Positions 26,365 through 35,659 of a stretch of DNA of 64,000 bases are shown here, in pieces (position 1 is the stretch's first letter; every line of letters starts with the position of its first letter). The notes below the pieces were generated by a model. That model worked only from the letters and a program-made list of their open reading frames with translations. It ran no database searches and was not told the DNA's origin. The position numbers and the translations under genes were made by a program. Location: NCBI GenBank assembly GCA_023433505.1, contig JAEZCO010000054.1, forward strand, positions 1-64,000, written 5' to 3'. The DNA comes from Bacillota bacterium (lineage in GTDB: Bacteria; Bacillota; Clostridia; Acetivibrionales; DTU013).

Positions 26365-27330
26365 CTATGTTGAGTAATGGTCACAGGCGTGAAGATACCG
26401 CTCCAATAAGAACGATATGGCGGCGGAGCCTTTCTTTGAGTTAGGTCTTCCAATATCAAACGCATGAAAAACGCCCTCAAAGATTTCAAAACTTGTTTCT
26501 ATACCGGCATCCTTCAAACGGTTCATAAAATATGCCGTTTCATCTCGAAAGGGGTCCAAACTGCCCACATAGGAAACTGCCGGCGGAAGTCCATGGAGGT
26601 CTGCCGCCCTGAAAGGCGCCGCTGTATATGGGATGTTTTCTTTCCCGAAAAGTTCACCCAGATACATTTGCCATGCAAACTTATTCTGCTTGCAATCCCA
26701 AACTGGCGCATTGTTATCTTTCATCGACGGAGTAGAAAGCGTATCATCAATCATTGGGTACAAAGGCATCATAAAGGCGATCTTTATTTCCGCCTTGTCA
26801 CGTGCATAAAGTGCCAGCGCAAGTGCCAGGCCACCGCCTCCGGAGTCCCCGCCAATAAAGATTTGATTCTCCTTCGCTCCATAGCGGGAAGCGTTTTGCT
26901 TCAACCACCTTAATGAAAGGTACGCATCCTCCAGAGCTGCCGGATAAGGCTTGTCTATGGATAAAGTATATTCGGGGACGACGCAAAAAGCATCGCGTTT
27001 AGCAATAAATCTTTCAATAAATGCGATGTCCTGCTCGGGAGTGCCAAGGCCATACCCCCCACCGTGGAGCCAGAGTATCTCCGGCTTACTCCCAGATGCC
27101 TTTCCGGAAGTTAGTACAAGTAGTCTCAGTTTTGACCCATCCGACCTGGCAATGAATACATTTTCCTTGTTTAGCTGCGTATTCGCTTTAACGCCTTTAT
27201 TTAGCATTTGTCTGTTTTTTCTGACCCTGTCAAAGGCGGATATAAAATTTCCTGTAAAAGGAGATAGCAAGCGTATGGCCAGGGTGATCCCTCTAAATTC
27301 CGGATCAATCATTTTCATTTTAACCTTCAT
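26365..27330 (-). CDS. Alpha/beta hydrolase (HSL-type esterase)
   Basis: About 321 residues from ATG 27330 (GAGG eight bases upstream). It carries the oxyanion motif LWLHGGGYG, the nucleophile motif GGDSGGGG, an acid in SLDPFRDE and the His in GVFHAFD: a full hormone-sensitive-lipase-type triad. No signal peptide, so a cytoplasmic carboxylesterase or deacetylase. It is the last gene of a minus-strand cluster with an MBL hydrolase, another esterase and a GPH symporter, suggesting breakdown of an imported acylated compound. Confidence 0.82.
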   Translation of the reverse strand: MKVKMKMIDPEFRGITLAIRLLSPFTGNFISAFDRVRKNRQMLNKGVKANTQLNKENVFIARSDGSKLRLLVLTSGKASGSKPEILWLHGGGYGLGTPEQDIAFIERFIAKRDAFCVVPEYTLSIDKPYPAALEDAYLSLRWLKQNASRYGAKENQIFIGGDSGGGGLALALALYARDKAEIKIAFMMPLYPMIDDTLSTPSMKDNNAPVWDCKQNKFAWQMYLGELFGKENIPYTAAPFRAADLHGLPPAVSYVGSLDPFRDETAYFMNRLKDAGIETSFEIFEGVFHAFDIGRPNSKKGSAAISFLLERYLHACDHYST

Positions 27331-27344
27331 AAACAACCTCGTCC

Positions 27345-28112
27345 TTATAAATAAGCATTTTTATAAAACAGCCTTAAGTTATGATATGCGGCAACCCGGC
27401 ACAGTCCAAACTCCGTCACGGCATAATCGCCTTCGTAGTTGATCGCCATTCCTGCCAAATGGATATAATCATCGACATAGGACCTGGGGATATCGATTTC
27501 ATGATGACCGGGCAGGATACGGTCAAACTCATGAATTACCTGCTTTATCTTTTCCATTGATTGCTTAAATATTTCCGGCCTTGCGGAATAATCCAGATTC
27601 AGAAGAACCCCCCAACCGACAAGCGTATCATTTCCGAAAAAAAGCTTGTTTTTTCTATCCAGCAGGCAAACAGATCCCTCCGTATGCCCCGGAGTTGCCA
27701 ATACCTCAATGGACCGGTCCCCCAGCTCAAAGACCGTATTTTCATCATAATAAGCAATATTCTTCGGGTTTTCAGCAAGAAAGCTTCGCAGGAATGGCCT
27801 CACAAAAAAAGGATACCGGGCAATCACCCATTTACGGAATGTCCGGCTATTATGAAGCCGGTAAACCCCCGCATCCGATCCGGGAATATATGCTTCCTTA
27901 AACAATCGGTTTCCGCCAAAATGATCAAGATGGCCGTGTGTCGAAACGACAATCAGCTCTTTCTCTCCGATGATTTTCCGAATGAAAGGCCTTGGATCCT
28001 TTAATCCGGCCCCACTATCGATAAGCATCGCTTTTTGGCTGCCGACAAGCAGATAATAAAAGCATGCTTCTTTTAAAAGATAGGTATTTTCGTTTATCGT
28101 TTGAATTTTCAT
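27345..28112 (-). CDS. MBL-fold metallo-hydrolase
   Basis: About 255 residues from ATG 28112. The metal site is clear: STHGHLDHFGGN (HxHxDH), then ATPGHTEGSVCLLD with the third His and LFFGNDTLVG, and a final His in ILPGHHEID. The ATG overlaps the TGA of the upstream esterase (ATGA), so the two are translationally coupled. Likely substrates are thioesters, lactones or other esters. It sits nine bases ahead of the next esterase. Confidence 0.82.
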   Translation of the reverse strand: MKIQTINENTYLLKEACFYYLLVGSQKAMLIDSGAGLKDPRPFIRKIIGEKELIVVSTHGHLDHFGGNRLFKEAYIPGSDAGVYRLHNSRTFRKWVIARYPFFVRPFLRSFLAENPKNIAYYDENTVFELGDRSIEVLATPGHTEGSVCLLDRKNKLFFGNDTLVGWGVLLNLDYSARPEIFKQSMEKIKQVIHEFDRILPGHHEIDIPRSYVDDYIHLAGMAINYEGDYAVTEFGLCRVAAYHNLRLFYKNAYL

Positions 28113-29029
28113 AGTAAACCTGCGCAATAATTAATATATCTTACGACCACTTCTTCCTCGAAGAAATGATGGGACGCTCCCACATGAGGTGCATCCTCGA
28201 TGCAGTCGAAGATGATTTCCTCTTTTGAAAGTCCGTGCCGCAAAAGTTTTCCCGCAAAATCCTCAATGGTTTTCGGTGGAATTGAGGTATCTTTCCCACC
28301 ATATTGGAAATAGAATTTGGGTGCCTTGCCGGATAAATAATAGCTTGCATCGTAGAATCCTACAGGCGTTTTTTCAAAATCAAGCACATATCCGAAATGG
28401 CCTTTGCTCAACTTTCTCAGAAAATAAGGTCTTAATCGCTTGTATAACCACCCCGGTTTCTTGTTTCCGAGCATGTCATAAAGTGAATCATATAAAGGTT
28501 TCATATCAAGTGCCGGTGCAACGGCAATCATCGCTCTAATGCGGAGCCTGGTATCCCCTGAATATTTAAGAGCCGTGATGGTTCCCAAGTTACCGCCGGC
28601 AGAGGCACCCCATATAAACACATTGGATAAATCGATCTTCAGATGATCAGCGTTATTGACCAAATACTCCACTGCAGCAAAACAATCATTTATACCCGAG
28701 GGAGATTTGTGTTTCGGAATGAGCCGATAATTGACTGAGGCTACCATGAATCCCTTTTCCAGGCCAAAAAAGGACGGATACAAATGCCAGTCCCTTTTGT
28801 CCATATGACTCCATCCACCGCCATGGATGACAATAATAACCGGATGCTTTTCTTTATCCGTATCAGGATAATAAACGTCGAGCTTTTGTAATGGGTCCGA
28901 CCCATAAGCAATATCAAGGATCTTTGATTTTATCCAATCAATATCCGGAACAGGCAAGTCCGGCTCCATGTTCATCCATCCGCCGCGGAATTTTGCTAAG
29001 CGCATCGGATACTTTTTTTCTGGTTTCAT
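28109..29029 (-). CDS. Alpha/beta hydrolase (BD-FAE/esterase-lipase type)
   Basis: About 306 residues from ATG 29029, chosen for GGAGGAGGAG upstream. Motifs: oxyanion loop VIHGGGWSHMD, nucleophile elbow IWGASAGGN, acid in YGGKDTSIP and His in APHVGASHHFF. It has no signal peptide. Its stop overlaps the MBL gene start. With the symporter 55 bp upstream it forms one operon, and it probably removes acyl or feruloyl-like groups from an imported sugar derivative; the substrate is a guess. Confidence 0.82.
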   Translation of the reverse strand: MKPEKKYPMRLAKFRGGWMNMEPDLPVPDIDWIKSKILDIAYGSDPLQKLDVYYPDTDKEKHPVIIVIHGGGWSHMDKRDWHLYPSFFGLEKGFMVASVNYRLIPKHKSPSGINDCFAAVEYLVNNADHLKIDLSNVFIWGASAGGNLGTITALKYSGDTRLRIRAMIAVAPALDMKPLYDSLYDMLGNKKPGWLYKRLRPYFLRKLSKGHFGYVLDFEKTPVGFYDASYYLSGKAPKFYFQYGGKDTSIPPKTIEDFAGKLLRHGLSKEEIIFDCIEDAPHVGASHHFFEEEVVVRYINYCAGLL

Positions 29030-29083
29030 ACTCTCCTCCTCCATCTGCTCTCGTTATAAACCAAGCACTGTTTTCAATGCTCC

Positions 29084-30457
29084 CTAGTCACCGTAACCAC
29101 CGAGCTTTGCAAGCTCAATTTCAGCTTCTTTTCTACTGATTTCGCCGTGATTCGCCTTAATCATGATTTGGACCTTTTTATCGCGAGGCTCGTAGAATTG
29201 GTAGCCAATGAATGCAATGCTGGTCCCCACCGACGGAATCCATGTAAATAAAGCCCAGATTCCACTGACTACCTCGGAGGACTGTACAACATTTTCTCCC
29301 GATACAAAGCCTAAAGAACCTAAAATGCCCATCATAACTACAGACAGTAAAGCTGTAATTGTTTTGGCTATAAAAGTCTGGAATGAGAAAGTTACGGCTT
29401 CATTTCTTTCACCGTGAAGATAGTGATGCCATTCAACAATATCCGGCGTAAAGGCGTAGGTAAGAAGTGTTTGAATGCCCAGGAAAAATCCCCGGAAACC
29501 CATAATGATGAATGACAATGTTACGTTTTCATACCCGGCGAAATATTGAACAACGCCTAAGACCGCAAACCCGATCAAGGATATTCTGAGCAGGACGAAT
29601 TTGTCGATTCTTTTTGTCACAATCGGAATCAAAACAGCCGCGAGAATGGATGGCAGCAGAATGGCAAGACCGATATTCGTCATTAATCGTTCACTGCCAT
29701 AGACATGCCGCGCTAAATACATTATAATGACCTGAACAAAGTTTGTAGACATGCAAATGAGTGTGGAGCCATAATAAATTAAGAATTGCTTGTTTTTAAC
29801 GATTGATTTGAACATATCCTTGATGGAGGGATCCGTTCTTTCAACATTAAAGCGTTCTTTCGCCACACGCGGATAAAACAGGAAACAAATGACGGCAATA
29901 ACGCCAAATAGCAATGCGGTTTTTTGCCAGCCTATTACGGGACGTATTTGGGGGAAAGTAACCGTTGCCGCCAGTATTCCGACAAATCCGAAGATGGATA
30001 GACGGGATGCCAGATCTGTTCTTTCCTGAACCAAATCCGTGGTTACCAGGCGGATACCGAATAATGGAATATCAAAAAAATTAAATGTACCTTCATATAA
30101 AATAAACAGCAATGTGGGAACGATTATCCTAACCCACATGGACGCTGTTGAAGGAATCATGAACATCGCCACGCCCAATATGGGAAGCAGCACCGAGCTT
30201 ATTTTCAGCCAGGGGACATATTTACCCTTTTTGAAATGCACTTTTTCTATGATCAATCCGGCAATGGGATCATTCATAAAATCCCATACCCTCGTGATTA
30301 AAAGAATGATGGTGATTGTACCCGCCGCAACCCCGATATCTGCCAAATAGACATTGAAGACACCGGTGAGGGAAGTAAAAATGGCCCCACCCAGCGCAAA
30401 AAGGTAAAATGTCCAACGTTCTTTGCTTGTCATACGATAACTATGTTTCGCTTCCAT
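29084..30457 (-). CDS. GPH-type sugar:cation symporter (MFS)
   Basis: About 457 residues from ATG 30457, with AAAGGGG ten bases before it. About 12 transmembrane helices and motifs such as RVWDFMNDPIAGLIIEKVHF with GKYVPWLK identify the glycoside-pentoside-hexuronide symporter family, which imports glycosides or uronides with Na+ or H+. It leads the two-esterase/MBL operon and follows the AraC gene on the same strand, so it is the likely uptake route for their substrate. Confidence 0.85.
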   Translation of the reverse strand: MEAKHSYRMTSKERWTFYLFALGGAIFTSLTGVFNVYLADIGVAAGTITIILLITRVWDFMNDPIAGLIIEKVHFKKGKYVPWLKISSVLLPILGVAMFMIPSTASMWVRIIVPTLLFILYEGTFNFFDIPLFGIRLVTTDLVQERTDLASRLSIFGFVGILAATVTFPQIRPVIGWQKTALLFGVIAVICFLFYPRVAKERFNVERTDPSIKDMFKSIVKNKQFLIYYGSTLICMSTNFVQVIIMYLARHVYGSERLMTNIGLAILLPSILAAVLIPIVTKRIDKFVLLRISLIGFAVLGVVQYFAGYENVTLSFIIMGFRGFFLGIQTLLTYAFTPDIVEWHHYLHGERNEAVTFSFQTFIAKTITALLSVVMMGILGSLGFVSGENVVQSSEVVSGIWALFTWIPSVGTSIAFIGYQFYEPRDKKVQIMIKANHGEISRKEAEIELAKLGGYGD

Positions 30458-30613
30458 CGTCTGCAATCCCCTTTTATACCTGGAGTTTGGCTTCGGTGCC
30501 TCCTGACATATATTTCATAAATAACATATGAAAAAAAGTCATTGTCCGTAGTCCTATTTTACTATGAAAAACGTACTTTCCGATAACACGATTTTAGGTA
30601 AATATATAACTTT

Positions 30614-31285
30614 TTAAGGTTTTACAGTCCTGTAACTTCCGGGTGTCAAATTGAAGACGGCTCTAAAGTGCTTGATATAATAGCTGACACTTGAAAAATT
30701 ATACATGTCGGCAATCTCTGCAATACTGTAGTCCGTATTTTTGAGATAAAAGACAGATTCATGCATCTTTGCTTCTATGATGTATCTGGATATGGATTTA
30801 CCCGTTTCTTTTCTAAAAAGTTCGGACAAATAGACCGGGGTTACATTGATTTTTGAAGCGATAACCGACAGCGTTTGTTTTGACTTGAGGTCTGATTTAA
30901 TCACTTGCATCGCCCTGAGAGCAATTCCATTATATTGATTGCTTAAAACATCCCTGACATTTTTCGTAATTATTTGCAGCGCCTTATATTCTAATTTATT
31001 GATTTCCTGCAAGGATTTGGCTGCTTCCAGCTCATTAATGAGCCGATCGGATATGGTATAGGCATCTTCATCGATTACTCCGGCGGTTATTGCTGCCCGG
31101 GTAAATAACGTTATAGAGGCAATAACGGAGTTTTTATTGCTTCTGACAACTTCCGGCGCAAGTTTCGCGCGTTCCTTGAGATTGATTTCCTTTAGAATAG
31201 ATTCCGCTAACTCAGTATTGCCGACGGAAATCGCACCGATTAATTTTAATTCCAAAAGATATGGAGAGTGTACATATGCATCCAT
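30614..31285 (-). CDS. AraC family transcriptional regulator
   Basis: About 223 residues from ATG 31285 (CAGGTG upstream; a GTG at 31297 is possible). The N-terminal ~120 residues are helical and lack a cupin; the C terminus is a clear AraC DNA-binding domain (LSVIASKINVTPVYLSELFR, then IAEIADMYNFSSVSYYIKHF). It lies upstream of the symporter/esterase cluster in the same direction and probably controls it. It is short compared with full AraC proteins, which may reflect a different sensor domain or loss of its 5' end. Confidence 0.75.
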   Translation of the reverse strand: MDAYVHSPYLLELKLIGAISVGNTELAESILKEINLKERAKLAPEVVRSNKNSVIASITLFTRAAITAGVIDEDAYTISDRLINELEAAKSLQEINKLEYKALQIITKNVRDVLSNQYNGIALRAMQVIKSDLKSKQTLSVIASKINVTPVYLSELFRKETGKSISRYIIEAKMHESVFYLKNTDYSIAEIADMYNFSSVSYYIKHFRAVFNLTPGSYRTVKP

Positions 31286-31732
31286 CCCGTTTATCACCTG
31301 CTGACTCTAAGATAACACCGATTAAAGCGATTCCGTCATTCTTTAAACTTGCTGGTCAAAAACTTTTCCTGCTTAATCTTTCTCCGTCGGTTGGAGTGTG
31401 CAATACCGCTAAAGGCCGTAATTGATACGGGCATAGAACCTACTAAGTATAGCACAGCGGTAGCATGAAGTAAATATCATTATCCATTTTGATAATCCTC
31501 TGGCTAAATCTGAAACGGCATTCTACAGCCTCTCTGCGCATTGTCCGGTGAACCCTCGTGAACAACGCGGCCCACCGCCGGTTCGTCCATAAAATAATTA
31601 TCCTTTCCAGGAAGAAAAAACACCGTATTCTTTCGTCTCGATTTTCTTTCCCAATGTTGCACGACGGCGGATGACGTTCTATACTAATATTAGTTTAACT
31701 GTTTGAACCATTTAACCAAAGAGGGGTAGACC
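31286..31732. other. Intergenic region between AraC and ArsR genes
   Basis: No gene is seen in this ~440-bp divergent gap. It must hold promoters for both sides. The only clear structure is the ACTAATATTAGT palindrome near the ArsR start. Confidence 0.5.
31683..31694. promoter_or_regulatory. Palindrome upstream of the ArsR gene
   Basis: ACTAATATTAGT is a perfect 12-bp palindrome 38 bp before the ArsR start codon. ArsR repressors usually bind such sites over their own promoter, so this is a candidate autoregulatory operator. Confidence 0.45.
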
Positions 31733-32101
31733 ATGGATTTTGATAAACAGATAGGTATCATCAAATCGGATTTTGAAGAAAGCCGCCGACTGCTCCTGGC
31801 CATCGGGGATGAAACCCGGCAGTCCATTATCATTACGCTGATGGGCGCCGGATGCGATGGAATGAGAGTAGGGGAAATTACTGCAAAGACACACCTTTCC
31901 CGCCCGGCAGTGTCCCATCATTTGAAAATCCTGTTAAACGCAGGATTGGTAGATGTATGGCATGAAGGCACCATGAATTTTTACACCGGCAACTTGGGAA
32001 GCGAATTTCAGCATTTGTGCGACTTAGTACACCACATCGAGGAGTTCCGCACAGCGGTGACCGAAACCTTCGGCAGTGACACCTGTTACAGTATTAAATA
32101 A
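31733..32101 (+). CDS. ArsR family transcriptional regulator
   Basis: A 122-residue winged-helix repressor: LLLAIGDETRQSIIITLMGA, MRVGEITAKTHLSRPAVSHH and the wing VDVWHEGTMNFYTG. No typical metal-binding cysteine pair (CxC) is seen in the recognition helix, so it may sense something other than arsenic or cadmium. It leads an operon with a flavodoxin-ferredoxin fusion and a reductase, with 14 bp to the next start. Confidence 0.85.
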   Translation: MDFDKQIGIIKSDFEESRRLLLAIGDETRQSIIITLMGAGCDGMRVGEITAKTHLSRPAVSHHLKILLNAGLVDVWHEGTMNFYTGNLGSEFQHLCDLVHHIEEFRTAVTETFGSDTCYSIK

Positions 32102-32114
32102 GGAGTGTGTAATT

Positions 32115-32891
32115 ATGACGATTTTCTATTTTACCTCCACCGGCAACTGCCTTGCCGTGGCTAAAAAAATCGGCGGCAAGCTTGTTTCTATTCCACAGGT
32201 GATTGATTCACCCGACCTTCATTTCAAAGATGATGTTATTGGCCTGATCTTCCCTGTTTATGGCTTTGGGATGCCCAAAATGGTCCGTAAATTTCTCGGG
32301 AAAGCCACATGGGAGGCCGGCTATTCCTTTGCCATCGGCACCTATGGAAATCTGCCCGGGGCGGCGATGACGGATGTGCAAAAATTTGCGAAGAACCGCG
32401 GACAACACTTCGATTATGCCGCAAGCCTGCGGATGGTAGATAACTATCTGCCCGGCTTTGATATGAATGACCAGATCGCCAAGCTGCCGGAAAAGCATGT
32501 GGAGGAGAATCTCTCCCGGATCATTGCGGATATTCAAAACCGCAGAACGCTTGATGCTGCAGCGGGACCTGTCTGGAAAGCCCTCACCGCAGTGATAAGA
32601 AGCGGTGAGAATCTCTTACTGAACAGCAAGCAGGGGCAGCGCTACATGATAAGCCAAGATTGCACCAAATGCGGCATTTGCGCTAAAATCTGCCCTGCCG
32701 TGAACATTACCGTTACTGATAAAGTGGTGTTTAAAAATCAATGCGAGGTGTGCCTTGGGTGCGTCCATATGTGCCCCCAAAATGCGATACACATGAAAAC
32801 CGAAAAGAATACGGCGCGGTGGCGTAATCCCGATGTTTCACTGAATGAAATTATCGCCGCCAACAATAGGCAGAAAGAGAATACAAAATGA
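32115..32891 (+). CDS. EFR1-type flavodoxin-ferredoxin fusion
   Basis: About 258 residues from ATG 32115 (AAGGAGTG upstream). The N terminus MTIFYFTSTGNCLAVAKKIG is a flavodoxin FMN-binding loop; the C terminus has two [4Fe-4S] motifs, CTKCGICAKICP and CEVCLGCVHMCP. EFR1-family proteins are electron carriers of anaerobes with no settled partner. The gene lies between ArsR and an NAD(P)-dependent reductase, overlapping the latter by four bases, so it may supply electrons to a linked redox reaction. All cysteines are present. Confidence 0.88.
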   Translation: MTIFYFTSTGNCLAVAKKIGGKLVSIPQVIDSPDLHFKDDVIGLIFPVYGFGMPKMVRKFLGKATWEAGYSFAIGTYGNLPGAAMTDVQKFAKNRGQHFDYAASLRMVDNYLPGFDMNDQIAKLPEKHVEENLSRIIADIQNRRTLDAAAGPVWKALTAVIRSGENLLLNSKQGQRYMISQDCTKCGICAKICPAVNITVTDKVVFKNQCEVCLGCVHMCPQNAIHMKTEKNTARWRNPDVSLNEIIAANNRQKENTK

Positions 32892-33910
32892 ACAAAACAA
32901 TTGCAGTCACCGGCGGTACAGGCTATATTGCCGGATTTGTCATCGCCGATTTTTTAAACCACGGCTATAGGGTACGAGCAAGCGTGCGCAGCTTATCGAA
33001 AATTGAAGCCTTAAAAAAAGAGCTGTCCGCTTTTGTGAAGGAAGAGGCCTTATCGCGCCTTTCGGCATTTGAGGCTGATTTAACTTCATCAGAGGGCTGG
33101 GCAGATGGTTTTTCCGGTGCAGACGGCATTATTCACGTTGCTTCTCCTTTGGGGCACGGTACAGAGTCTGCGGAAGAATTGAGGCGCGTTGCCGAGGGCG
33201 GCACGCTGAATGTCCTGCAAGGAGCGTTGGACGCCGGGGTGAAGCGGGTCGTCATGACCTCCTCCCAGGCGGCCTCCACCCCTAAAATATCCGTAGGTAA
33301 GGTTGTACTGGATGAAGGCTTCTGGAGTGATGAAAGTAATCCCGAGCTTGACCCCTACCGTTTATCAAAAATCGCCTCCGAAAAGGCGGCATGGGCTTTT
33401 TCTAAGAAGCATGGGCTTGATTTGACCACCATCCTGCCCGGAGCGGTTTTCGGACAAATTATGAGCGCCGGAAATATCAGTTCCAACGGTATTCTGCTCA
33501 GGCTGGTCAATGGCGGTATGCTCCGCTCCCTGAACATCCCCCTTGAGGTGAGCAATGTACGGGATCTGGCAGAACTTCACCGTCTCGCTTTTGAGAACGG
33601 CCATGCCATTGGGGAGCGCTTTCTTGCTGCCAGCCAAACAATCCGTATGCCGGAAGTCGCGCGGATTTATCGCGAGCAATATCCCGATTCAAAAACGCCT
33701 GCAAAAGTGTTTCCCAACTGGATGGTACGCCTTCTGTCGGGTTTTATTCCCGCCCTGCGCTCAATGGTGCCTATGTTGGGCCGTGAGTATTCACACACCG
33801 CAGAGAAAGCCGAGCGGCTTCTGGGATGGATTCAACACACCCCCCGGGAAACCGTATTGGATGCGGCGGCCTCCTTCGCGCAATTGGGGATGATTAAAAG
33901 CCGCCGCTGA
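32888..33910 (+). CDS. NAD(P)-dependent epimerase/reductase (extended SDR)
   Basis: A 340-residue extended short-chain dehydrogenase. The Rossmann motif AVTGGTGYIAGFV starts at about residue 5, followed by an active-site Ser region VVMTSSQAAST and the YRLSK Tyr-Lys pair. It resembles dihydroflavonol/aldehyde-reductase-like members that reduce ketones or aldehydes with NADPH. The start overlaps the previous stop (ATGA), showing coupling. The substrate is unknown. Confidence 0.85.
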   Translation: MNKTIAVTGGTGYIAGFVIADFLNHGYRVRASVRSLSKIEALKKELSAFVKEEALSRLSAFEADLTSSEGWADGFSGADGIIHVASPLGHGTESAEELRRVAEGGTLNVLQGALDAGVKRVVMTSSQAASTPKISVGKVVLDEGFWSDESNPELDPYRLSKIASEKAAWAFSKKHGLDLTTILPGAVFGQIMSAGNISSNGILLRLVNGGMLRSLNIPLEVSNVRDLAELHRLAFENGHAIGERFLAASQTIRMPEVARIYREQYPDSKTPAKVFPNWMVRLLSGFIPALRSMVPMLGREYSHTAEKAERLLGWIQHTPRETVLDAAASFAQLGMIKSRR

Positions 33911-34078
33911 AGAGATGGAGTATCTGTTGGTTTTTGTATTTTCAAACGCTTTCATGGAAGCACTCGATTATAAAATATCGACTGCTTCCATTTTTTATAG
34001 TAAAATGGTAAATGAAATTCAGTATAAACCTCGGAAAAATAAATCAGAGCATGGACCACGTTGGGAGAAGTGAGAGGA

Positions 34079-34918
34079 ATGGCTGTAGAAAAGCAATATG
34101 CATCCGATGTTGAAGCGATACTATCTCATAAGCATGATAATGGAGCTGACCTTTGGACTACACCCGATAAGCGTTTAATAAAAGGAGCGCCGTTTTCAAC
34201 ATTGGAGAGCGTAATGTACTTATTGGAACTGGGCATGGAGCCCACAGAAGCTTTATTGGAAGAAGCTTCGGCATTAATATTCGGCGCATGGCAGGAGGAC
34301 GGACGTTTCAAGCTGTATCCGCAAGGCGCTGTTTACCCATGCCAAACCATTCACGCCGCCAATGTGCTTTGTCACATGGGATATGCTTGCGATCCCAGAG
34401 TGCAAAAAACCTTCCGCCATCTTTTAGATACCCAGTATGCAGATGGCGGCTGGCGCTGCAATAAATTCAGCTTTGGTCGGGGCCCGGAAACGGAGTATTC
34501 AAATCCATTCCCAACACTTACTGCGCTAAATGCATTCCGTTTTAGCGGCTATCTCAACAAAGAACCTGCCCTCGACAAGGCCGTAGATTTTTTGCTGGAG
34601 CATTGGACCATCCGGAAGCCCATTGGCCCGTGCCATTACGGAATCGGCACATTGTTCATGCAGGTCGAATACCCTTTCCGTAACTACAATCTTTTTGTTT
34701 ATGTCTATGTTTTATCCTTTTACCGCCGGTCAAAGGAGGACAAACGATTTCTCGAAGCCCTGGAAACACTAAAAGCCAAACTGGCGGACGGGCAGATGGT
34801 GGTTGAGCGCGTTGTCCCTAAGCTGGCAGAGCTTTCTTTCTGCAAAAAAGGTGAAAAAAGTGCATTGGCAACAATACGCTATCATGAGATTTTACGAAAC
34901 CTTCAGTTAGAAAGATAG
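34079..34918 (+). CDS. Terpenoid-cyclase/prenyltransferase-toroid-like protein
   Basis: About 279 residues from ATG 34079; a TTG at 34061 is the alternative. Repeats such as FGAWQEDGRFKLYPQGAVYP and LLDTQYADGGWRCNKFSF match the QW-like repeats of the alpha-alpha toroid of squalene cyclases and prenyltransferases. No DxDD cyclase motif is seen, so it may be a peptidase-like or binding toroid and not a cyclase. It is single, with promoter sequence before it and no partner genes. Confidence 0.65.
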   Translation: MAVEKQYASDVEAILSHKHDNGADLWTTPDKRLIKGAPFSTLESVMYLLELGMEPTEALLEEASALIFGAWQEDGRFKLYPQGAVYPCQTIHAANVLCHMGYACDPRVQKTFRHLLDTQYADGGWRCNKFSFGRGPETEYSNPFPTLTALNAFRFSGYLNKEPALDKAVDFLLEHWTIRKPIGPCHYGIGTLFMQVEYPFRNYNLFVYVYVLSFYRRSKEDKRFLEALETLKAKLADGQMVVERVVPKLAELSFCKKGEKSALATIRYHEILRNLQLER

Positions 34919-35264
34919 CCATAAAAAACTAATCTTTAAGTCAAGGCTTGCACCTGCGGTTAAAGGGCCAAAGTTTATGGAAATGCCGCCGATTCCAATC
35001 CTGGGCCAGCAAAACAAACAGATAAGGATGCAAATATGGATTTAGGACTTAGACGGGATTTCTTATTTTATAAAAATGTAGTATAATATTGCTAAAAAAT
35101 CGGAAAGACGGCAAGGGATAAAATGGGGGCACAGCGTAGGTTTCTTTGAACGGCAAGGACAGGTCGGGTTCGCTTTTTCACAACAGCCCGATCAGGGTAC
35201 TTATCATCGGTTGCTGCCCAGTAATGCTCTTTATGAGCGTATCTAGTGTTCTGATGAGGTTATA
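34919..35264. other. Intergenic region before the SiaC-like gene
   Basis: No gene is seen. A TATAAT box at 35082-35087 is a good -10 candidate, giving a long leader of about 170 nt. GTCGGGT..GCCCGAT around 35165-35200 could fold as a hairpin. No known riboswitch class, including c-di-GMP aptamers, could be recognised. Confidence 0.45.
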
Positions 35265-35642
35265 ATGCAAAATTTATTGGTTGAAAAAACAAATTCAACG
35301 CCACTGATCCGGTTTGATGCAGCGACAGGATTTCTGGAAATCAAGGGAGAGTCCTATCCCGAAAACGTGGCGAAGTTTTATACACCTGTTTTGGACTGGA
35401 TTAAAGAATATCAAAGCAGCGGACCCGGCGAGATTGTCCTGGAGTTCGATATTTCCTACTTCAACAGCAGCACCTCCAAGGTTCTTCTGATGATTCTGGA
35501 TTTACTGGAGCAAGGGGTCCGGAATGGGAAAAATTCCATTGTAAAATGGCTGTGCGCGGGAGAAAACGAGACAGCTATCGAATGCGGCGAGGAATTTCGT
35601 GAGGATTTAACCCTTTTGCCCTTTGAGATCGAGCTGTATTAA
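35265..35642 (+). CDS. SiaC family (DUF1987) regulatory phosphoprotein
   Basis: A 125-residue DUF1987 protein: TPLIRFDAATGFLEIKGESY, then EFDISYFNSSTSKVLLMILD. SiaC in Pseudomonas is an anti-sigma-antagonist-like protein whose Thr in the corresponding NSSTSK-type motif is phosphorylated; unphosphorylated SiaC activates the diguanylate cyclase SiaD. Here the next gene is a diguanylate cyclase, 17 bp away, so the same switch is likely. The kinase (SiaB) and phosphatase (SiaA) genes are not adjacent. Confidence 0.8.
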   Translation: MQNLLVEKTNSTPLIRFDAATGFLEIKGESYPENVAKFYTPVLDWIKEYQSSGPGEIVLEFDISYFNSSTSKVLLMILDLLEQGVRNGKNSIVKWLCAGENETAIECGEEFREDLTLLPFEIELY

Positions 35643-35659
35643 TGGGAAGGAAAGCCGTA

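Noticed and set aside
35100..35264. A c-di-GMP (GEMM) riboswitch before the SiaC-like gene
   Set aside because: The conserved GEMM core and tetraloop-receptor sequences could not be found by eye.
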